Assembly (NCBI RefSeq): GCF_040802235.1
Contig: NC_133174.1
Coordinates: forward strand, 138,499,213 to 138,563,212
Direction of reading: 5' to 3'
DNA length: 64,000 bases
From: Manis javanica
Taxonomy: Eukaryota > Chordata > Mammalia > Pholidota > Manidae
The number at the start of each line of letters is the position of its first letter. Position 1 is the first letter of the stretch. The notes under the pieces were generated by a model that was not told the DNA's origin, made no database searches, and worked only from the letters and a program-made list of their open reading frames with translations. Of this stretch, positions 35,601-50,900 are shown piece after piece. A program made the position numbers and the translations under genes.

Positions 35601-36329
35601 AAATTGGATTCGTGGAGTGAAAAACAGGAAAGCAATATATACACATTTTAAAAATATCGTTCTCTGGCTGGCAAGATGGTGAATGGTTGTTTCAAAGATT
35701 GCCACAACGGAAGTGTATTATCTCTATAATCCAAACTGAAAAAAAGTGGTACAATTCCTGGGTTGTGTGGTGGGAAGTGAGAGTAGAAAGGCAGGAAGGA
35801 GTCCTGGCTACAGTCAGGTGAGGGAGGCGGGCAGACCACAAGGAAATGTGAAGGAATCAGAAAATTGGCAAAGAGTGGCAGGTTCTTGAAAGAAACTGGG
35901 AGCTGGGACGTGACTCAGAGCCAGGGGAGAAGTGGCTGCATCTGCCATTCTTCCACACTGAGCTCCTGTCACTTCTGCGGGCGCCACAAGGATGGAGGCA
36001 TTGGCAACACAAGAGGTGGGGCTCTGTTTCTGAGGATCCAATTAAGGAGTGCAAGGCAGCTGTGAGCCTCACAGCGGTGCCTGACGTGGGACAGGTCCTT
36101 TCCTCACTGGGTGAGAAGTGCCTCATGGCCACCCTGCACAGGACAGATGGGTAAGTGAGAAAGGGTCTTGTGGCAGCTCCTCACAAAACTGCCTGTCTTC
36201 CAATGCTTCTGGAGGGACCACGGGGTTATTCCACCAAGACTGAGTCAGGTTGTGGCTGAGGCTTGGCTGTGTGGCCTGTGTGGAGATAGGCAACGTCAGT
36301 GGAGTGCCGTGACAGACCCTGTCCCTCAC

Positions 36330-36600
36330 ACTCCTGTGCCTCAAACATGCCAAACACACTGCTGTCTCAGGGCCTTTGCACCTGCTCTTCCTGTTTTCTA
36401 GAATACTCTTCTCCCACTTGTCTGTACAACTGTCTCCATTGCCTGCTGTAAATGCTGCTCAAATGTTACTTCTCAGTGGGTCCTTCCTCAGCCAGCCAAT
36501 TTAAAATCTCAACCCCTTACCCCCAAGCTTTCCCACCCATCCTTTCTGCTTCATTTTTCTCCATAGGCCTTTTCACCATCTGACTTGCTAAGAATGAGAA
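36330..36600. repeat. L2 LINE 3' fragment
   Basis: The text 'aacatgccaaacacactgct', 'cagggcctttgcacctgctc', 'ctcaaatgttacttctcagt', 'ccttcctcagccagccaat' is close to the standard L2 3' region. Confidence 0.75.
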
Positions 36601-37339
36601 GTACTTTTTTTTTTTGCATTTCAGTGTCTGAAATCAGGATGTCTCTCATCTTACAACACTGCCCGCCGGGCAGCAGTCACATGACATACACAAACTTCAA
36701 GCAGGCCAGTATCAAAACTTGCAGGGTTAGTGTCAGTGTTAGAGAAGAAATCCCCAAGGCAATAGGGAGTCACTCCTTTAACCTCTAGGAACCAGTGGTG
36801 ATGGGGACAGGTGAGGTGGTGCTGAGGCGGTGAATCAAACACAATCAGCCAGGTTAACTACGTTCCCTAAGCAGGTGTCCAAAGAGGGCTAGCCCCTGGC
36901 AATGGCAGAGTCTGCTCTCGGGTCTGCAGGCTTTTAAAGTAGTACATTCTTTAAAGAAAGGCCAACTCCTCAACATTCCTGATGGTGCAGACAGCAATGC
37001 TGTGTGGGAAAAGAGAGCCATCCACAAGTCTCAGTCAAAAAGTGATTCAGGAGAGTGGGCCTCCGGGTGTGTGGGCAGGTTTCCTTTAACCAATGTATTT
37101 TGTTCATGATGTTTTTACGCAAGCACCAGAGAGATCCGTGATTAAAATCAGTGTCTGAGGAAGTCTACAGGAGCTCTTTCAATTAGTACAAAATAAAAAG
37201 GCCATGTGCTAAGTAAGTGTGGCATCACAGCTTGGCTGGAAGCATGGCTTAATGCCTATGTCATGCGACTGATGTCATCCCAGAGGAGCTGGAATACCAT
37301 CTATGCTGTGCTTGCCCACACACCTTGTTTTATCATGCT

Positions 37340-37790
37340 CCTCTTTCTTGCACTTCACAGCTGTGGCTTTTTTACACACTGAAAGTTTGTGGCAACCCTG
37401 TGCTGAATAAGGCCATTTTTCCAACAGCATTTGCGCACTTTGTGCCTCTGTATCACATTTTGTCATGCACTATTTCAACCTTCTTCATTATTATTGTATT
37501 TGCTATGGTGATCTGTGATCAGTGATGGCATATTGTGGAAAGCTCAGGTGATGATTAGTTAGCTCTTTTTAGCAATAAAGTAATTTTTAATTAAGGTGTG
37601 TACATTGTTACTTGAGACATAATGCTACCACAGTTAATAGACTACAGTCGAGTGTATTGTAGTCTATACAGCAGAGTGCTTTCATATGCACTGGGAAACC
37701 AAAACATTCATTTGACTCCCTTCGGTATGCATTGTTGGCTTTAAGGCAGGTCTGGAACCAAACCCACAATGTCGCCAAGATGTGCCTGTG
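37340..37790 (+). mobile_element. Tigger-type DNA transposon remnant
   Basis: The words 'tgcacttcacagctgtggct', 'gaaagtttgtggcaaccctg', 'ggccatttttccaacagcat', 'tatggtgatctgtgatcagt', 'taatagactacagtcgagtg' and 'atatgcactgggaaaccaaa' occur in the order of the Tigger1-like pogo element. No transposase frame survives. Confidence 0.75.
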
Positions 37791-37849
37791 TTTGTTAGTG
37801 CATTGTCTGTCTTCCCTCACTGTATCACCCATGAAGATAAGGCCTCTAG

Positions 37850-37935
37850 TCAATTTGATTCACTGCTGTGCCCTCAGCCTCAAGAACATAGCTGTGCATA
37901 GCGAGTGCTCAATAAATGTCTGCTACGCACTTTGA
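37850..37935. repeat. L2/MIR tail fragment
   Basis: The text 'agcgagtgctcaataaatgt' after 'gtgccctcagcctcaagaac' is the standard end of L2/MIR elements ('agtaggtgctcaataaatgttgttg'). Confidence 0.55.
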
Positions 37936-38514
37936 ACAAAGAGAATTCCAGAGAGAGTGAGCAAGAGCAAATATCCTGAGGTGGGAACATGTTTATGGCT
38001 CTTCCGGATTAGCAGGAAGGCCACCCTGGCTTGAGCAGAGCGACAGAGGCAGCTCTGGCTGCTCCGACTACCACACTGTCATCTGCTCTTTCAGATCTTT
38101 TGTCAGCATCCTCCCCCTTAAAGGTGTCTACACCCAAAGAGCAGGGGCTAGATGTTCCTGTGATATTTGCGAGGCCGGCGCTGGCTTTCAGGACTTCCCC
38201 ATGCGTGGATCCCTCGGTTGGAATAGTATGGCCCCTCATCTCCTTTGGGTCCAGGCCCAAATGCCATCTGCTCAGTGGGGTCTCCCCTGACAGCTGTATT
38301 TAAATACTGCGCCTTCTGAGACCCTTCTTGGCCTCACTGCTCACCACAGGCCTGGGCAGTGCACAGTGTCCTGTGTCTATGACTTCTTTGGTTTTTTAGT
38401 CAAATCTCCACAGGTGGGAGTTTCGGTTTGTTTTGCTTTGTTGGCTTCTGTAATCGTGGGCCCTAGAATGGAGCCTGGCATGTAGCAGCCCTAAGTAAAG
38501 ACTTGATGTCTTAG

Positions 38515-38895
38515 TCTGCTCAGGCTGCCATAGCAAAGTATCACAGACTGAGTGGCTTCAACAACTGCCATGTATTTCCCCATAATTCTGAAGGCTGGAA
38601 GTCTGAGATCAAGGTGTTGTCAGGGGTGGTTTATTCAGGGGCCTCTCTCCTTGGTGTGTAGACGGCCATCTTCTCCCTGTGACCTCACACAGTAGTCTCG
38701 CTATGTGTCTGTGTCCTAATGTCCTCTTCTTATATGGACACCAGTCAGACTGGAGTAGGGCTCACCTTAATGACCTCATTTAACTTAAGCAGTCCCTAGA
38801 GGCACTATCTCCAAATCCAGGCACATTCTGAGCTACAGGGGATTGGGACGTCAGTGTACGGACTCAGGAGGGGACACCACTAGGCTCCAGACAGT
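38515..38895 (-). mobile_element. MLT1/MST-type MaLR LTR, reverse
   Basis: The + strand shows 'tagtctgctcaggctgccat', 'agtatcacagactgagtggc', 'aattctgaaggctggaagtc', 'gtagacggccatcttctccc', 'ggacaccagtcagactggag', the reverse complement of an MLT1/MST LTR. Only the LTR is present. Confidence 0.85.
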
Positions 38896-38899
38896 TAAT

Positions 38900-40300
38900 T
38901 GGTTAATCAGGGTGCAGAGGTGAATTGATGCCCTTATGGGTTAAGGATCTGTATTCAGGCTCTGGGATGGGGCGAGGCTCGGTGAGGACAGAAGATGGGG
39001 AGCAGTAGACCTCAGAGAACAGTGTAGGTCTGGGATGGATGAGGGTTGGGTGGACAGTGAGATGCCAGGAGTGAATGAGGCTGGAAAAGGGTACTCGTCT
39101 CAGCCAAAGAATGAGGCACAAGGATGGGGTTAGAGAGAGGCCACAGGGGGGAGGATGATGGACTTGGTGCAGTTGAGGGATGAGGTAAGGAGGGAGTGGC
39201 CAAGACTTTCAGAAGGGAAGAGGGAGGAGTCAGAAAAGTGGTAGGATGATGATTGGGATCTCGGGATAGGATCAAGGACGTTGAGAATGTCACCAGTGGG
39301 TGGGATCACCTACATACTGCGCAGGGCCCCATGCAAAATGAAAATGCAGGTGTCTTGTTCAAGAAGTATGAAGAATTTCAGGATGGTGACAGCAGAGCCT
39401 TAAATCAAGTGTAGGGAACCTTTCTAAGCACTGGACCCTGTCCATCTCCATAGGTCCAACACTCGCGAAGCTGTTTCTGCCAGATGGAATCTGGAGCAGA
39501 AATGGAGACAGGTTAGAAGTTTGCACCAGGCTGGGCTAGAAGATCTGTCCTCTTGCACCTATTGGGGATTTTTATTGAAGCATGACCTGCCTTTTTCCAT
39601 CTTCTTTTCTATTATTAGCAACTATACTGCACACTCTTTTGGAGCTGGATCTTCCCACAACCCTTAGTGCCCTATGCATGTGATTTGGACATATGCCAAG
39701 ACGTGTCTGTTGAGATCCCCAATGGAGCAAGTAAGAGAGGGGTGCATGTTGGGTGGGATGGAGATGGGAGAGACTGAGTGAGGGCTCACAGAAAGACCAG
39801 AATTTCTCTCCAGGATTTAGATAATGAAGATCTGAACTGTGCAGTAGCCTCGGGGAGACTAAAGTAATTGCACTTCATTTGGAAAAATAAAGCCCTTTGA
39901 GTGCAGAAGCCAATGGCCAAGCCTTTCCCCTCCTGGGGCAGAGAAAGACTGTTCAGACTAGGCTCTGAAAGCAGGTGGGGAGAGGGAGGGCTCCAACCCT
40001 CCCCAGTCGTTCCCTGGGAGTGCCTGGAGCCAGCCTGAAGGGAGTTGAAAAGCCCTTTGAGGAAGCCAAGGTCTGGAGGAAGCAGGGGCCAGAGCTGCTG
40101 CTGGCGTTGGGGACAACGTCCTGATGTTAAGTTGAAGACTGACCCCCACTCTAGCTCCTCACCCCAGCCCAGCCTCTCCTACCTCAACTCTGCAAGCATC
40201 TAGTGGGCCTACAAGAAATGAAGCTCTGTGTTGGATACCAGGGACACCCAAGGAGACAAGATCCCTGGCCCTGATATAGAGAGGACACTTAACATAATCA
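38900..40300. other. Intergenic, no feature recognised
   Basis: The stretch is purine-rich on the + strand around 38920-39290 and otherwise of ordinary composition. No exon series, RNA gene or clear repeat was recognised. Confidence 0.45.
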
Positions 40301-40450
40301 TCCCATTCGCCCTTTCCGCCATCTTTTGAGTCAGGTACTGTTCTCAGCATTGCCATGTGATAGAGGAGGGCACTGAGATGCAGACAGGTTAAGTCACTGG
40401 CTGAAGATCAGATTGCTGATCTGTGGTCCCGCCCAGAGTTGAGTTGAAGC
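40300..40450. repeat. MIR SINE fragment
   Basis: The text 'gtcaggtactgttctcagca', 'tgatagaggagggcactgag', 'gacaggttaagtcactggct' follows the MIR core ('tgaggaaactgaggcacagagaggttaagtaacttgcc'). Confidence 0.65.
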
Positions 40451-41799
40451 CAGCAGGCTGTTGCTCCTAATCCTCCCACCGTTGGTGGCTGAGGCCAGCA
40501 TTTGTAGTCCCTGCAGACCGAGTGCCTGCTGAGCATGGAACAGTCAGCAGGGGTGGGGCTGGAGAGCCCCGCAAGGCCTCAGAGTAGAGATATTGTCTGA
40601 ACTGTGTGGGAAGAATGAATGCAAGTGCCCAGAGGCTGCTCGTGGGAGGCAAGGCTCCCGGGTAGAGAGGGAAGTAGACTGGTGTTGCTGGAGCCTGAGG
40701 CTTAGGTGGGGGTGCTGGGAGGATGGCGGAGGCCCGAGACCCTGCCTCACATACCGAAAGTTGGGTGAAGTTGCCTGTCAACACGGTGGTTGCTAAGGTC
40801 AGGATCAGGACATGGTAATGAACTAGGAGAAGCAGCGTGTATGTTCTTGAAGGGCCCCAAACTGTCTCCCCACCTACCAGGGCCCAGGCTCTCCCCACTC
40901 AACTGAGGGGGCCTCTAAAACCCACACAGCCCACTGGGCCCCAAAGAAGGCCTGTTCTTTTCCTCAAGGGACCTTGTTTTTTTCTGTGGAAGCCTGCCCC
41001 ACTGGCCAGGGGCTGTGGCCCTCCTGCCTTCACTCAGAGGGTCTGTCCTGGGCAAGGAGGGCTCCCAAAGCCCAGGAAGAGCAAGCAAGCCGGTGGCTGG
41101 GATGGAGGAGAAAGCCCTACTGGGGGCGCTGGGTTGAGGGGCGGGAGGAGAGGGAGAGGGCCGGGCGGGCAGGGCCAGCGTCTGCTCAGCCCCGGTCAAG
41201 GCGGCCTTCTGCCAGTCCTGGGAGCTGGACTGGATGGAGGTCTTGCCTCTCTCTTTTCCACATCCAGGTTGGTGTTTCTCTGCCTGGAGTTGGGTGCGGG
41301 CAGTTCCAGGGACGCTCCTCTGGCTCATTCTGCCTCATAACACCAACTTCAGTTGCTGAGTGGGCTTCAGAAGTCCAGACAACAAGAGGAGCCCGGGAAA
41401 ACCTAGCAAGGTGTACTGGGGCAGAGGCGTTGCCCCCCCAAGACCTGAGCTCCCCCAGAAAGTCCTGCCCTCTCTTAGCAGTCCACCTGTGGGCTGTACT
41501 CCCAGGACTAGTGTCATCTCTCTGCTACCTGCGTCTTGTCCGGTTATGCTGAACCTCCAACTAGGCGGACTTCTCGGAGCTCCTCCATCCCCCATCGCTC
41601 CCCTTGCAGGCCCAGAAGATTCCTTCCTCACCCCCTTCAGCGCCTTAAGTGTCTTCCAAGCCCGTTTCCTCTTTTATTTCTCTGCAACCCCTCGAGGGAG
41701 GCAGGATTCTTCCCATTTTCCAGATTTGACAGGAGAGAAGCCTGCTGTCCCAGGGCAGGGTTGAGGGGAGGTAAGTGACGAGACCAAGGTCACCCAGTC

Positions 41800-42750
41800 A
41801 TTGGCGGAACGTGGCCCCGACCTGGCCCTTCTTCGGCGGGCCCGCTGGAACCCTGCAAGGCGGGACCAGGCTGCGGGCCCGCTCCCCTCCCTTCTGGGCT
41901 GGCAGTCAGAGGGCGGCCAGAATGGCAGGTAAGCTGGGGTAGGGGACAGCGGGGGGTCTGCGCGGTGATGCCTGGCGCGCGCGCCGTGGGCGCGATTGCT
42001 GGAGCCCGCAGTGGCGCCCGGGCTTCCGAGGGCCCGCAGCTAGGGTCCCGACGGGGACCCCACCTCCCGCCGAGGGGCCCGGGCGCGCCCCGGGTCCGCC
42101 GGCCAGGCCACGCCCCTGGCGGCACGGGCGGGGGCAGGGGCGGTGCCGGCGGAGTGGGGCGCGGGCGCGCGGTGCTCGGTGCGCGCCGCCGCCCCTCCGG
42201 CCCAGCGAGCCGGCCCGCCTCTCCTGCCCCCCGGGCCGCTGTCGTCGCCCCCACCCCTTCCTTCCGCGGTCCGGTGCGCGGCGAGGCGCGGGAGCGCGGC
42301 CTGGCGAGCGCGGCCGGTGGTCGTGGCGCTCGAGGGCGACGCGCCAGGCACGGGGCGCGAGGCCAGACCTGGCGCGGCGGGGCGCGGGGGGGGGGCGGGC
42401 GGCGGCGCGCCCGCAGAGGAGAGCAGGGGCAGGGGGTGCCGAGGTAACGGCGGGGCCTGGGCACCCGCTGCGAAGGGCGCGGGCACCTGGCGCACCTTGG
42501 CCCCCGGCAGGCAGGCAGCGGGGCGTCCGGGGCGGCGGAAGGGCGGGCGGGGGGCTCGGCCGGCGGGAAGCAGGTGGGCGGGGACAGGGGCCCTGCTTGC
42601 AGAGGCGCCTCGGCGAGGTGGCGGGCTGCGTGCGCGAGCGGGGCGGCCGCCTCCCGGCCCGGAGATCGGGGAGGCCGTTTGGGCTGGGTGCTCCGACTCC
42701 GAGGGCACGGTTCGTGGCCAGGGCCGCGGAGCTGAGCTTCGGGAACTTTG
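41800..42750 (+). promoter_or_regulatory. PRRG3: CpG island, presumed PRRG3 promoter
   Basis: CpG dinucleotides and GC content rise sharply here, most of all from 41960 to 42700, with long runs of CGC, GGCG and GCGCGC and several GGGCGG GC boxes. It is the only sizeable CpG island of the window and lies 3.3 kb before the start-codon exon of PRRG3. No TATA box is apparent, as usual for such promoters. The long open frames on both strands here are a by-product of the rarity of TAA/TAG/TGA in such DNA. Confidence 0.8.
41860..41928 (+). other. PRRG3: Candidate PRRG3 first exon, ends ATGGCAG
   Basis: The exon end is supported by a strong donor, gcggccagaATGGCAG|gtaagc, at the upstream edge of the CpG island. 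The 5' end is unknown, and 41860 is only a guess. The seven bases ATGGCAG at 41922-41928 are identical to those ending the exon at 45229-45266, so direct splicing to 46361 would also give Met-Ala-Val and the full protein. The ATG has A at -3 and G at +4. Alternatively, this is a 5' UTR exon spliced to 45229. Confidence 0.5.
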
Positions 42751-43374
42751 GGGGGAGTATCTGGAGGCCCGGCCGGGCCAAGGCGCTGGGGGTCTTGAGC
42801 AGACCCGGGAGAAGAGTATTATTGCTGGAGTCCGTGGGTAGGGCACTGGTGGCAGGCCACAGTGGGCGAGGACAGGCACTGCCAGGGCTGGCATGAGTGG
42901 AGGGGGACAAGGAGGGCTGGAGTTTGAGTCGGAGCCTAATTCGGGAGGTCCGTGGCAGTGGGTGGGTTGATGAGTCATGAGATTTGGAGATCAGAGGAGC
43001 CTTTCCTAGCGACGAGTTCTGAGTGTGGGAGATAAAAAGGGCCAGGATTTGGAGGTGGCTTGGAGGCCACGTCTTTGGACAGCAGGTGTTGGAATGGCCA
43101 CCAATACCCATGTGAGGGACTTTGGGAACGACGTCTCAAATTGCTGTTGATTCAGAAGCTTTGGCTGGGGGTGACGTAAAGGAAGGTCTTTGTGGTGGCC
43201 AGTCCCTGCCTTCCTTCCTTTCCAGGCCTTCAGGATTCAGCTGTGTTCCTGTGGGGAGCGGGTTAAGAATTCCTCTGGCCTACAGTCAGCCTTACAGCAC
43301 CCACTGGGGTAGGAGGGACAAACATGCGTGACTGCAGCAGCCTTGTCTGTGTGGAGCCCGCGCGCTTCCTCACC

Positions 43375-43388
43375 GTTACCATAGAAAC
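43375..43388 (+). promoter_or_regulatory. X-box (RFX) motif
   Basis: GTTACC-AT-AGAAAC fits the RFX X-box inverted pair (GTNRCC, short spacer, RGHAAC). It lies in PRRG3 intron 1, about 650 bases past the CpG island, and is followed 15 bases later by a TATA-like gtatttatag. Function is inferred from motif match only. Confidence 0.45.
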
Positions 43389-45228
43389 AGCCTATTGATG
43401 GTGTATTTATAGGGGAAGAAGCAGGCGCTACATTTTGGGGAGGAGGCCTCAGAGCAGCAGCAGCAGTGATGGATGGTGGCCACGAAATTGCTCATTGGAG
43501 GAGTTCCTGGCTTGTTTGAAGCTTAAAAATGAATGGATGACTTTTGCAGGTGCCAGGATAGTGGACGTGGGGCTGTGACATGTGTGGATGTGCACACACC
43601 AGAGTCGGGTGTGTCGGGGACAAGAGGTGGCTATATGTAAGCTGCTGTATAATTTTAACACAAAACAATGAAAAACAGCCACAACACAACATACATTATG
43701 AGGAAGGCCTTTACTCATTCTTTTCAAACCCTGACACAGCAGCTCCATTTTTCTTCAATCTAAAACCTTGCTGTTAGGCATGCCACACCCACAGCCTCAT
43801 CACTGGACTGGCATGGGCTCTAGGGGAACCTCAGATATTCATAATGGAAGCAGAAATTTGAGTTACTATTCATTGTTACTCTTAAAAGCCTTGAGGGTCA
43901 ACTTTTCTCACAGTGGCTGGCCCATCTGTTGACAGACTCACTTGTTGATAGTTTTGGGTGCGATTATTGTGTTGTTCAAAAGAGTAAAGCCTCCTTGACA
44001 TGATGTTCCCATGGATGAATGGTAGATTTGCTGTTTTTCCTTTAGCTTTAATTTTACTTATGATTTATATCCTGTTTGCCACAAAGATTCGATGGTGTAT
44101 TTTAAATATACATAACACTCTGAAAACATAAACAGAGAAAGGTATACCACATCGCAGGGGAGAAGCATATGTGCTTTACAGCTGGACTTCCAGGGCGCCT
44201 GTGCTTGACGGTCAATGTTAATGCTGAATTCCCTGGTGGCCTAGACAAAAACAGTGGCACAGTGGGTTACACCGTTCACATGTCCTAAACCAGAGGCTCT
44301 GCCTGGGGAGGGGAGCAGCAGAGGGATTGTTCCCAGATGTGGACAGCGTGGCCAAGTGCTCTGAAACATGCCCACAACTGGGATTGTGTGCTGGGCCGAG
44401 GAGTGTGCTGTGGTTATGGTTTCTGTATTGGCTGGGCCATCCCTGAGCAGAAGCAAGGCTTGCAGACAATAGCTTGTTTGGAACACTTGTGTCTAGTTAG
44501 GGTCTTGGTTTTCATCCTGCCAACCAATGTCTTTGTACTCTGTGGCGCTGTGCTTAATGCAAAGAGAAGAGATATGACTGCTTTCAGAAGACCTTTGCCA
44601 CCCTGTCTGGTGAAGATAAACATACCAGGTCACTTGAGTTTGGGCCATGGCTTTTGAGATGATGGTCACAGACATTATAAGCTTTGTCAATGCCTACTTC
44701 TTAAACATGTGCTGCCTGTTTTCAAGAAATGTGCTTGTCATTAGAGGTACATGGGACTTGCCATCTCAAGCAAAATCAGGTCCAACAACAGACCCCGTCT
44801 CTGTCACTGTTGCTTTGCTTGACCTGGCCTAAGGCCCCATCTCTCAAGTCCTTCCAACACAGAAGTGCAAAGACTCATTGACAGGAAGCGGGGAAGGGGT
44901 AAGCTCAGCTCGTAGGACGTTTTCTTTGCTAAAGAAAAAAGGCAACCCTTTGGTCTTCTAGACACTCAAAATATGTTCTTGGCAGAAATAGCTGCAAGGT
45001 TTGCTTTGGACTCTGCTGGACCTCAGGGAGCGCTCAGGGGGAGATCTGGGGGAAGAACAAAGCAGTAGACTTGCAAGTAGTGGCACAGAGGGTGATGTGC
45101 TTCATAACACGCTGCTTTGACCTTTGACCAGGCCATTGGTGGGCTGGGGTCACATCCCAGGGTCAAGAAGATGCCCTGTAGGTTTTGGGGTGTGATATCA
45201 TCGTGACTCTGCTTTTTTCCTTTGCCAG

Positions 45229-45259
45229 GCAACTGAGACACTGGATCTGAGAGAGCATG

Positions 45260-45266
<7 letters not shown>
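45229..45266 (+). CDS. PRRG3: PRRG3 start-codon exon
   Basis: The acceptor is gcttttttcctttgccag and the donor is gtgagc. The exon has 28 to 31 untranslated bases and then ATG ATG GCA G. The second ATG (45260) is preferred because the family protein begins MAVFLEAK and because it has A at -3 and G at +4. The first ATG (45257) is in frame and would only add Met. Confidence 0.88.
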
Positions 45267-47431
<2,165 letters not shown>

Positions 47432-47953
47432 TGGGACTCGTGTCCTGTCCGGTGTGAAAGCCTCTTTCAGGGGTCTCCTATGTTCTTTTTAACTTTTTTA
47501 AGACTTTGCCACCACAAAGCAGCCTTAGCCTCCTTGTTGCCAAATACTTTCCTAACCGTGCATTCATAAGAAGTGAGTTGTTAGAGACAGGTGGAGGGGG
47601 GAAGAGAACACACATGTGTCCAGGCCTCTGTGGGGAGCCACAGGCCGCAGAGCCCAGCTCTTCCAGAAGCCTCCAAGCCGCCCACCATCCTGTCCTCCTG
47701 TCAGGAGCCGGCTTCTCTTACGCCAAAGGAGTCACCCCATTGAGTTGATTGTGGCCAGTGCATTCATAGGCTCAGGACCCAGGGCCGTGCAGCTGGCTGG
47801 AGACCTGTCTTGGGTCTGGAGGCCTAGGCCATGGAGAGGAGGGAGAGAAGCCAGCCCTTGAGCACCCTTGCTTCTCAACAGTCCTGTGCTGCTGTCCTGG
47901 TCTACATTTTGAGGACAGGAGCAAGGACTCAGCAGAAAACAAAAAGAATTAAC

Positions 47954-47963
47954 AATAAATAAA
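47954..47963 (+). terminator. PRRG3: Proximal polyadenylation signal pair in PRRG3 3' UTR
   Basis: Two overlapping AATAAA hexamers (47954-47959 and 47958-47963) lie about 525 bases after the PRRG3 stop. They may give a short 3' UTR form. The downstream GT-rich element is only moderate. Confidence 0.4.
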
Positions 47964-50900
47964 TGGCAAACACATTAAAACACTATAACCTGGGCCATTG
48001 GTGGGAGGGCAGGGGGAATCAGTCACACAGATCTATGACACACCCATCCACCAACACCCATCCCCCACACTCCTGACCAGGTCAAAGGACAGCCCAGAGC
48101 AACCTGGAAGGGGGACAGCGTGTGTGGGGCGGGGGGCTGGGGCTGGCTGGCCGGGCTGCCTCCTCTAGATTGGGAAGGGGCCGTCAGGAACTTGCCATCT
48201 AGGAGGGCGGCTCTGGCTGTGCTTGGCCCCCCTAGACCTTGGCTGTCCAGACACATGTGCTGGCCGTGCTGAAACTGCTACCGGCTGGCAGGTGCCCAGT
48301 AATAGGCCCACGAAAGCCAACGCTTCTGAGCCAGCCTCCAAATGTTTGCGGTTTGGGGTACAGGCTGGGTCAGAGAACTGCAGTTTTCTCTTTGTGAAGT
48401 TGATCGGCTCTGAGGATAATTAAACCCTCAGTCTTGGCCTCCGCAGCTCTGTGCTCCCTGGCTTCGAACTTCTAGGATACTTCCGTTTTTGTGAGTGGTT
48501 GCGTTGACTTGAACTTGAACTTCAGATGTTGATTTTACCTTAATGATGGTGCTCACCTGGGGAGAAGATTCCACAGTGTCCCTGTTAGAAATTGTTTTGC
48601 GGAAGAGACAGTGAAGCCGATGACCTGGGGCTGAAGGCCCACCTGGGATTTGCTGTGTTGTTGCCAGGTGCCAGCCCATTTTAGAAACCCCTTTCTGCAG
48701 CCCAGGAGCTGTCCACCTCTCCATGTCAATGAGGTTTCACAGCAGTGGGGCAGAGGGGACCTGCCCTTTAAGTGTCAGACACCAGGCAAAAGACACTGTG
48801 GAGGCTGACTCCCCCAATCCCTCTGCCTCCCTCCTCCTGGCCTCGGCGCCAAACCACTTGTCCTCTGTGGTGCTTTAAAAAATGTAGCAAATATTGGTGA
48901 GGCCCCAAAGCGTGCACAGCCAGGGTCTATTGGCAACCACAGCAGTTTCAACGCCACTGAGAAGACAAGCTTCTTTCTATCTGAACAGCTCTCCATGGCG
49001 GGCATCAGGCTGCCTCCTTAGCGTGCAGCCCTGCCTTGCGGCCCCAGATGACTTCTGGAGGACCCTGCAGCCCTGGGGACTTGTCCCAGGACATGCTTCA
49101 TGTCCCACCGAGACCACCAGCTTGGGCAGCGTGGCCCTGTAGTTGGGCTTTTCCATCCTTCCCCCTACCTCACAGGCCTGTGGGAGGCTGACTCAGCTAA
49201 TGCCTGTGCGCTTTGCCCTTAGGAAGATTCTTCTAGAAATGGGTCGGTTATAGGGGACCAGTCTTAGCAGAGGCCTTCGTATGACTCTGATGTTGAGTCT
49301 CCACCTGGGTAGTCAGTCTCCTGCCAGCTGACCCCTTCTGTCCTCACCCTAGCCCTGGGAGCTCCCCAATGCCAGAGGTGCTGGCCAGGCGGCATTCCAC
49401 CTTCCCTTCGTTTCCTCCCTCTGGGCCACTAGCACCGCGCTCCTGCCCTTCCTCACAAAGGCATGTGGGGCCTAGAAGGCCGCTCCTTTTTCCATGATGG
49501 CAGCTGGAGTCACTCCTACTCGGCCACGCTGGAGGACCTGGGGCAGCCTGAAGCTCTGGGCCAGCCCCTGCTCTCCCAGCATTTCCTCAAGCAGGTACCT
49601 GCATGGGACCTGGGAGCATGGGAGAGGATGCCTGTCCCTGTGTGTCTCCTCCCCACCGAGCAGAGCCGAAGGGAGCATGCGGAGGAATGCCTGCTGCCTT
49701 TGGCATCTGTTGAGCCGTTCCCTGCCGAGCCACCAGGGAGCTGGCAGCCAGGTGGGGATGGGAGAGAGCGAGAAGCCAGAGCCCGGCCTGGTGGAGGGCA
49801 GCACGTGTCCCTAAAGCCCTGTGTGCTCTGCTTCAGGCGCCTTGCGGGGCTCTTCTAGGTACAGGTGCCACCATGGCCTCTGGGATGTTTTTTGCAGCAT
49901 ATTGTAGAAGAAAGACTGCCACACACAGTGGTCATGACTCCTTGTGGTGCACGTTTGGCTTTTATGAATGCTCTGTACATATCTTTTCAAACTGTCTTCG
50001 TATGGATGTTGTTTTGATACAGTGCTAAATCTGCAGTAGCCACATCTTTGTTCATGGACTTGTGCGTATGTGTGTGTGTGCATATACATGTGTGCACGTT
50101 GCCTTTTCTCACATGCTTATCTGAAACAATAGCCAGTGTGTGGCTATATTTGTACCAGGAGGGTTCCGGTCTGTAGGGGGGAATGTCGCCTCCGGGGGCT
50201 GGGCAGCCTGGCGACAGGGCCCTGGGCAAGAAAAGCTGAGAGCAGCTGCGGGAGCCTCTGCCCCCCTTCGGAAAAGGCTTTGGAAGAAGCTGAGGCAGCT
50301 CCATCTGGTGGGCCCCTGCCCTGGGGACCTTCGGGCACGGTGCCCCCTGCCTGGGCCCCAGCTCCTGTTCTCTGGGCATCAGCAGCTGAAGGAAATCTGA
50401 GCACTCCTGAGCATTTTTATATTTATTTAAAAAATTTGTTTTGGTGGAAAGATGTGTGACTATTTAACTTTGGGAATGGCGGGGCTAGTTGTTGAGATAT
50501 TTTTCATTTAAAAAAGGAAAAGGCTTTAAAAGATTCCTTGAAATTTGACTGTCACTTGTTTTCAACCAAAAACTCTTTAAGATACAAGAATGGCAATCCT
50601 GCCCCTCCCCTGCTGCTCCCCCTCACTGGGGGATTTCAAGAGAACACAGCCAGCAGGCTGACCTAAGGCCAGGGGCCTCCCCCTCCACTGGCCATTAGTG
50701 TGAGTTCCTCAGGGTGCCCAACTGTTTGGATGGTGGCTTTTTGGTAACCAACTGTGAGGGATTCGGGACAGGAACGTGTCTTTGTGTTAAGGAGTTGGAG
50801 CCAGATGGTTCTTCTCTGGCTCAGGGGTTGATCTTTTGACAACCAAATGGCATATCCTATGAGAAGAAAAAAAAACAACACTGCCTCTAGATTGATTGTT

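Noticed and set aside
41906-43111. 401-codon minus-strand open frame, longest in the window, with other long frames on both strands
   Set aside because: It lies in the CpG island, where stop codons are rare by composition. All frames are long there, the product is Pro/Arg/Ala-rich low complexity, and no homology is apparent.
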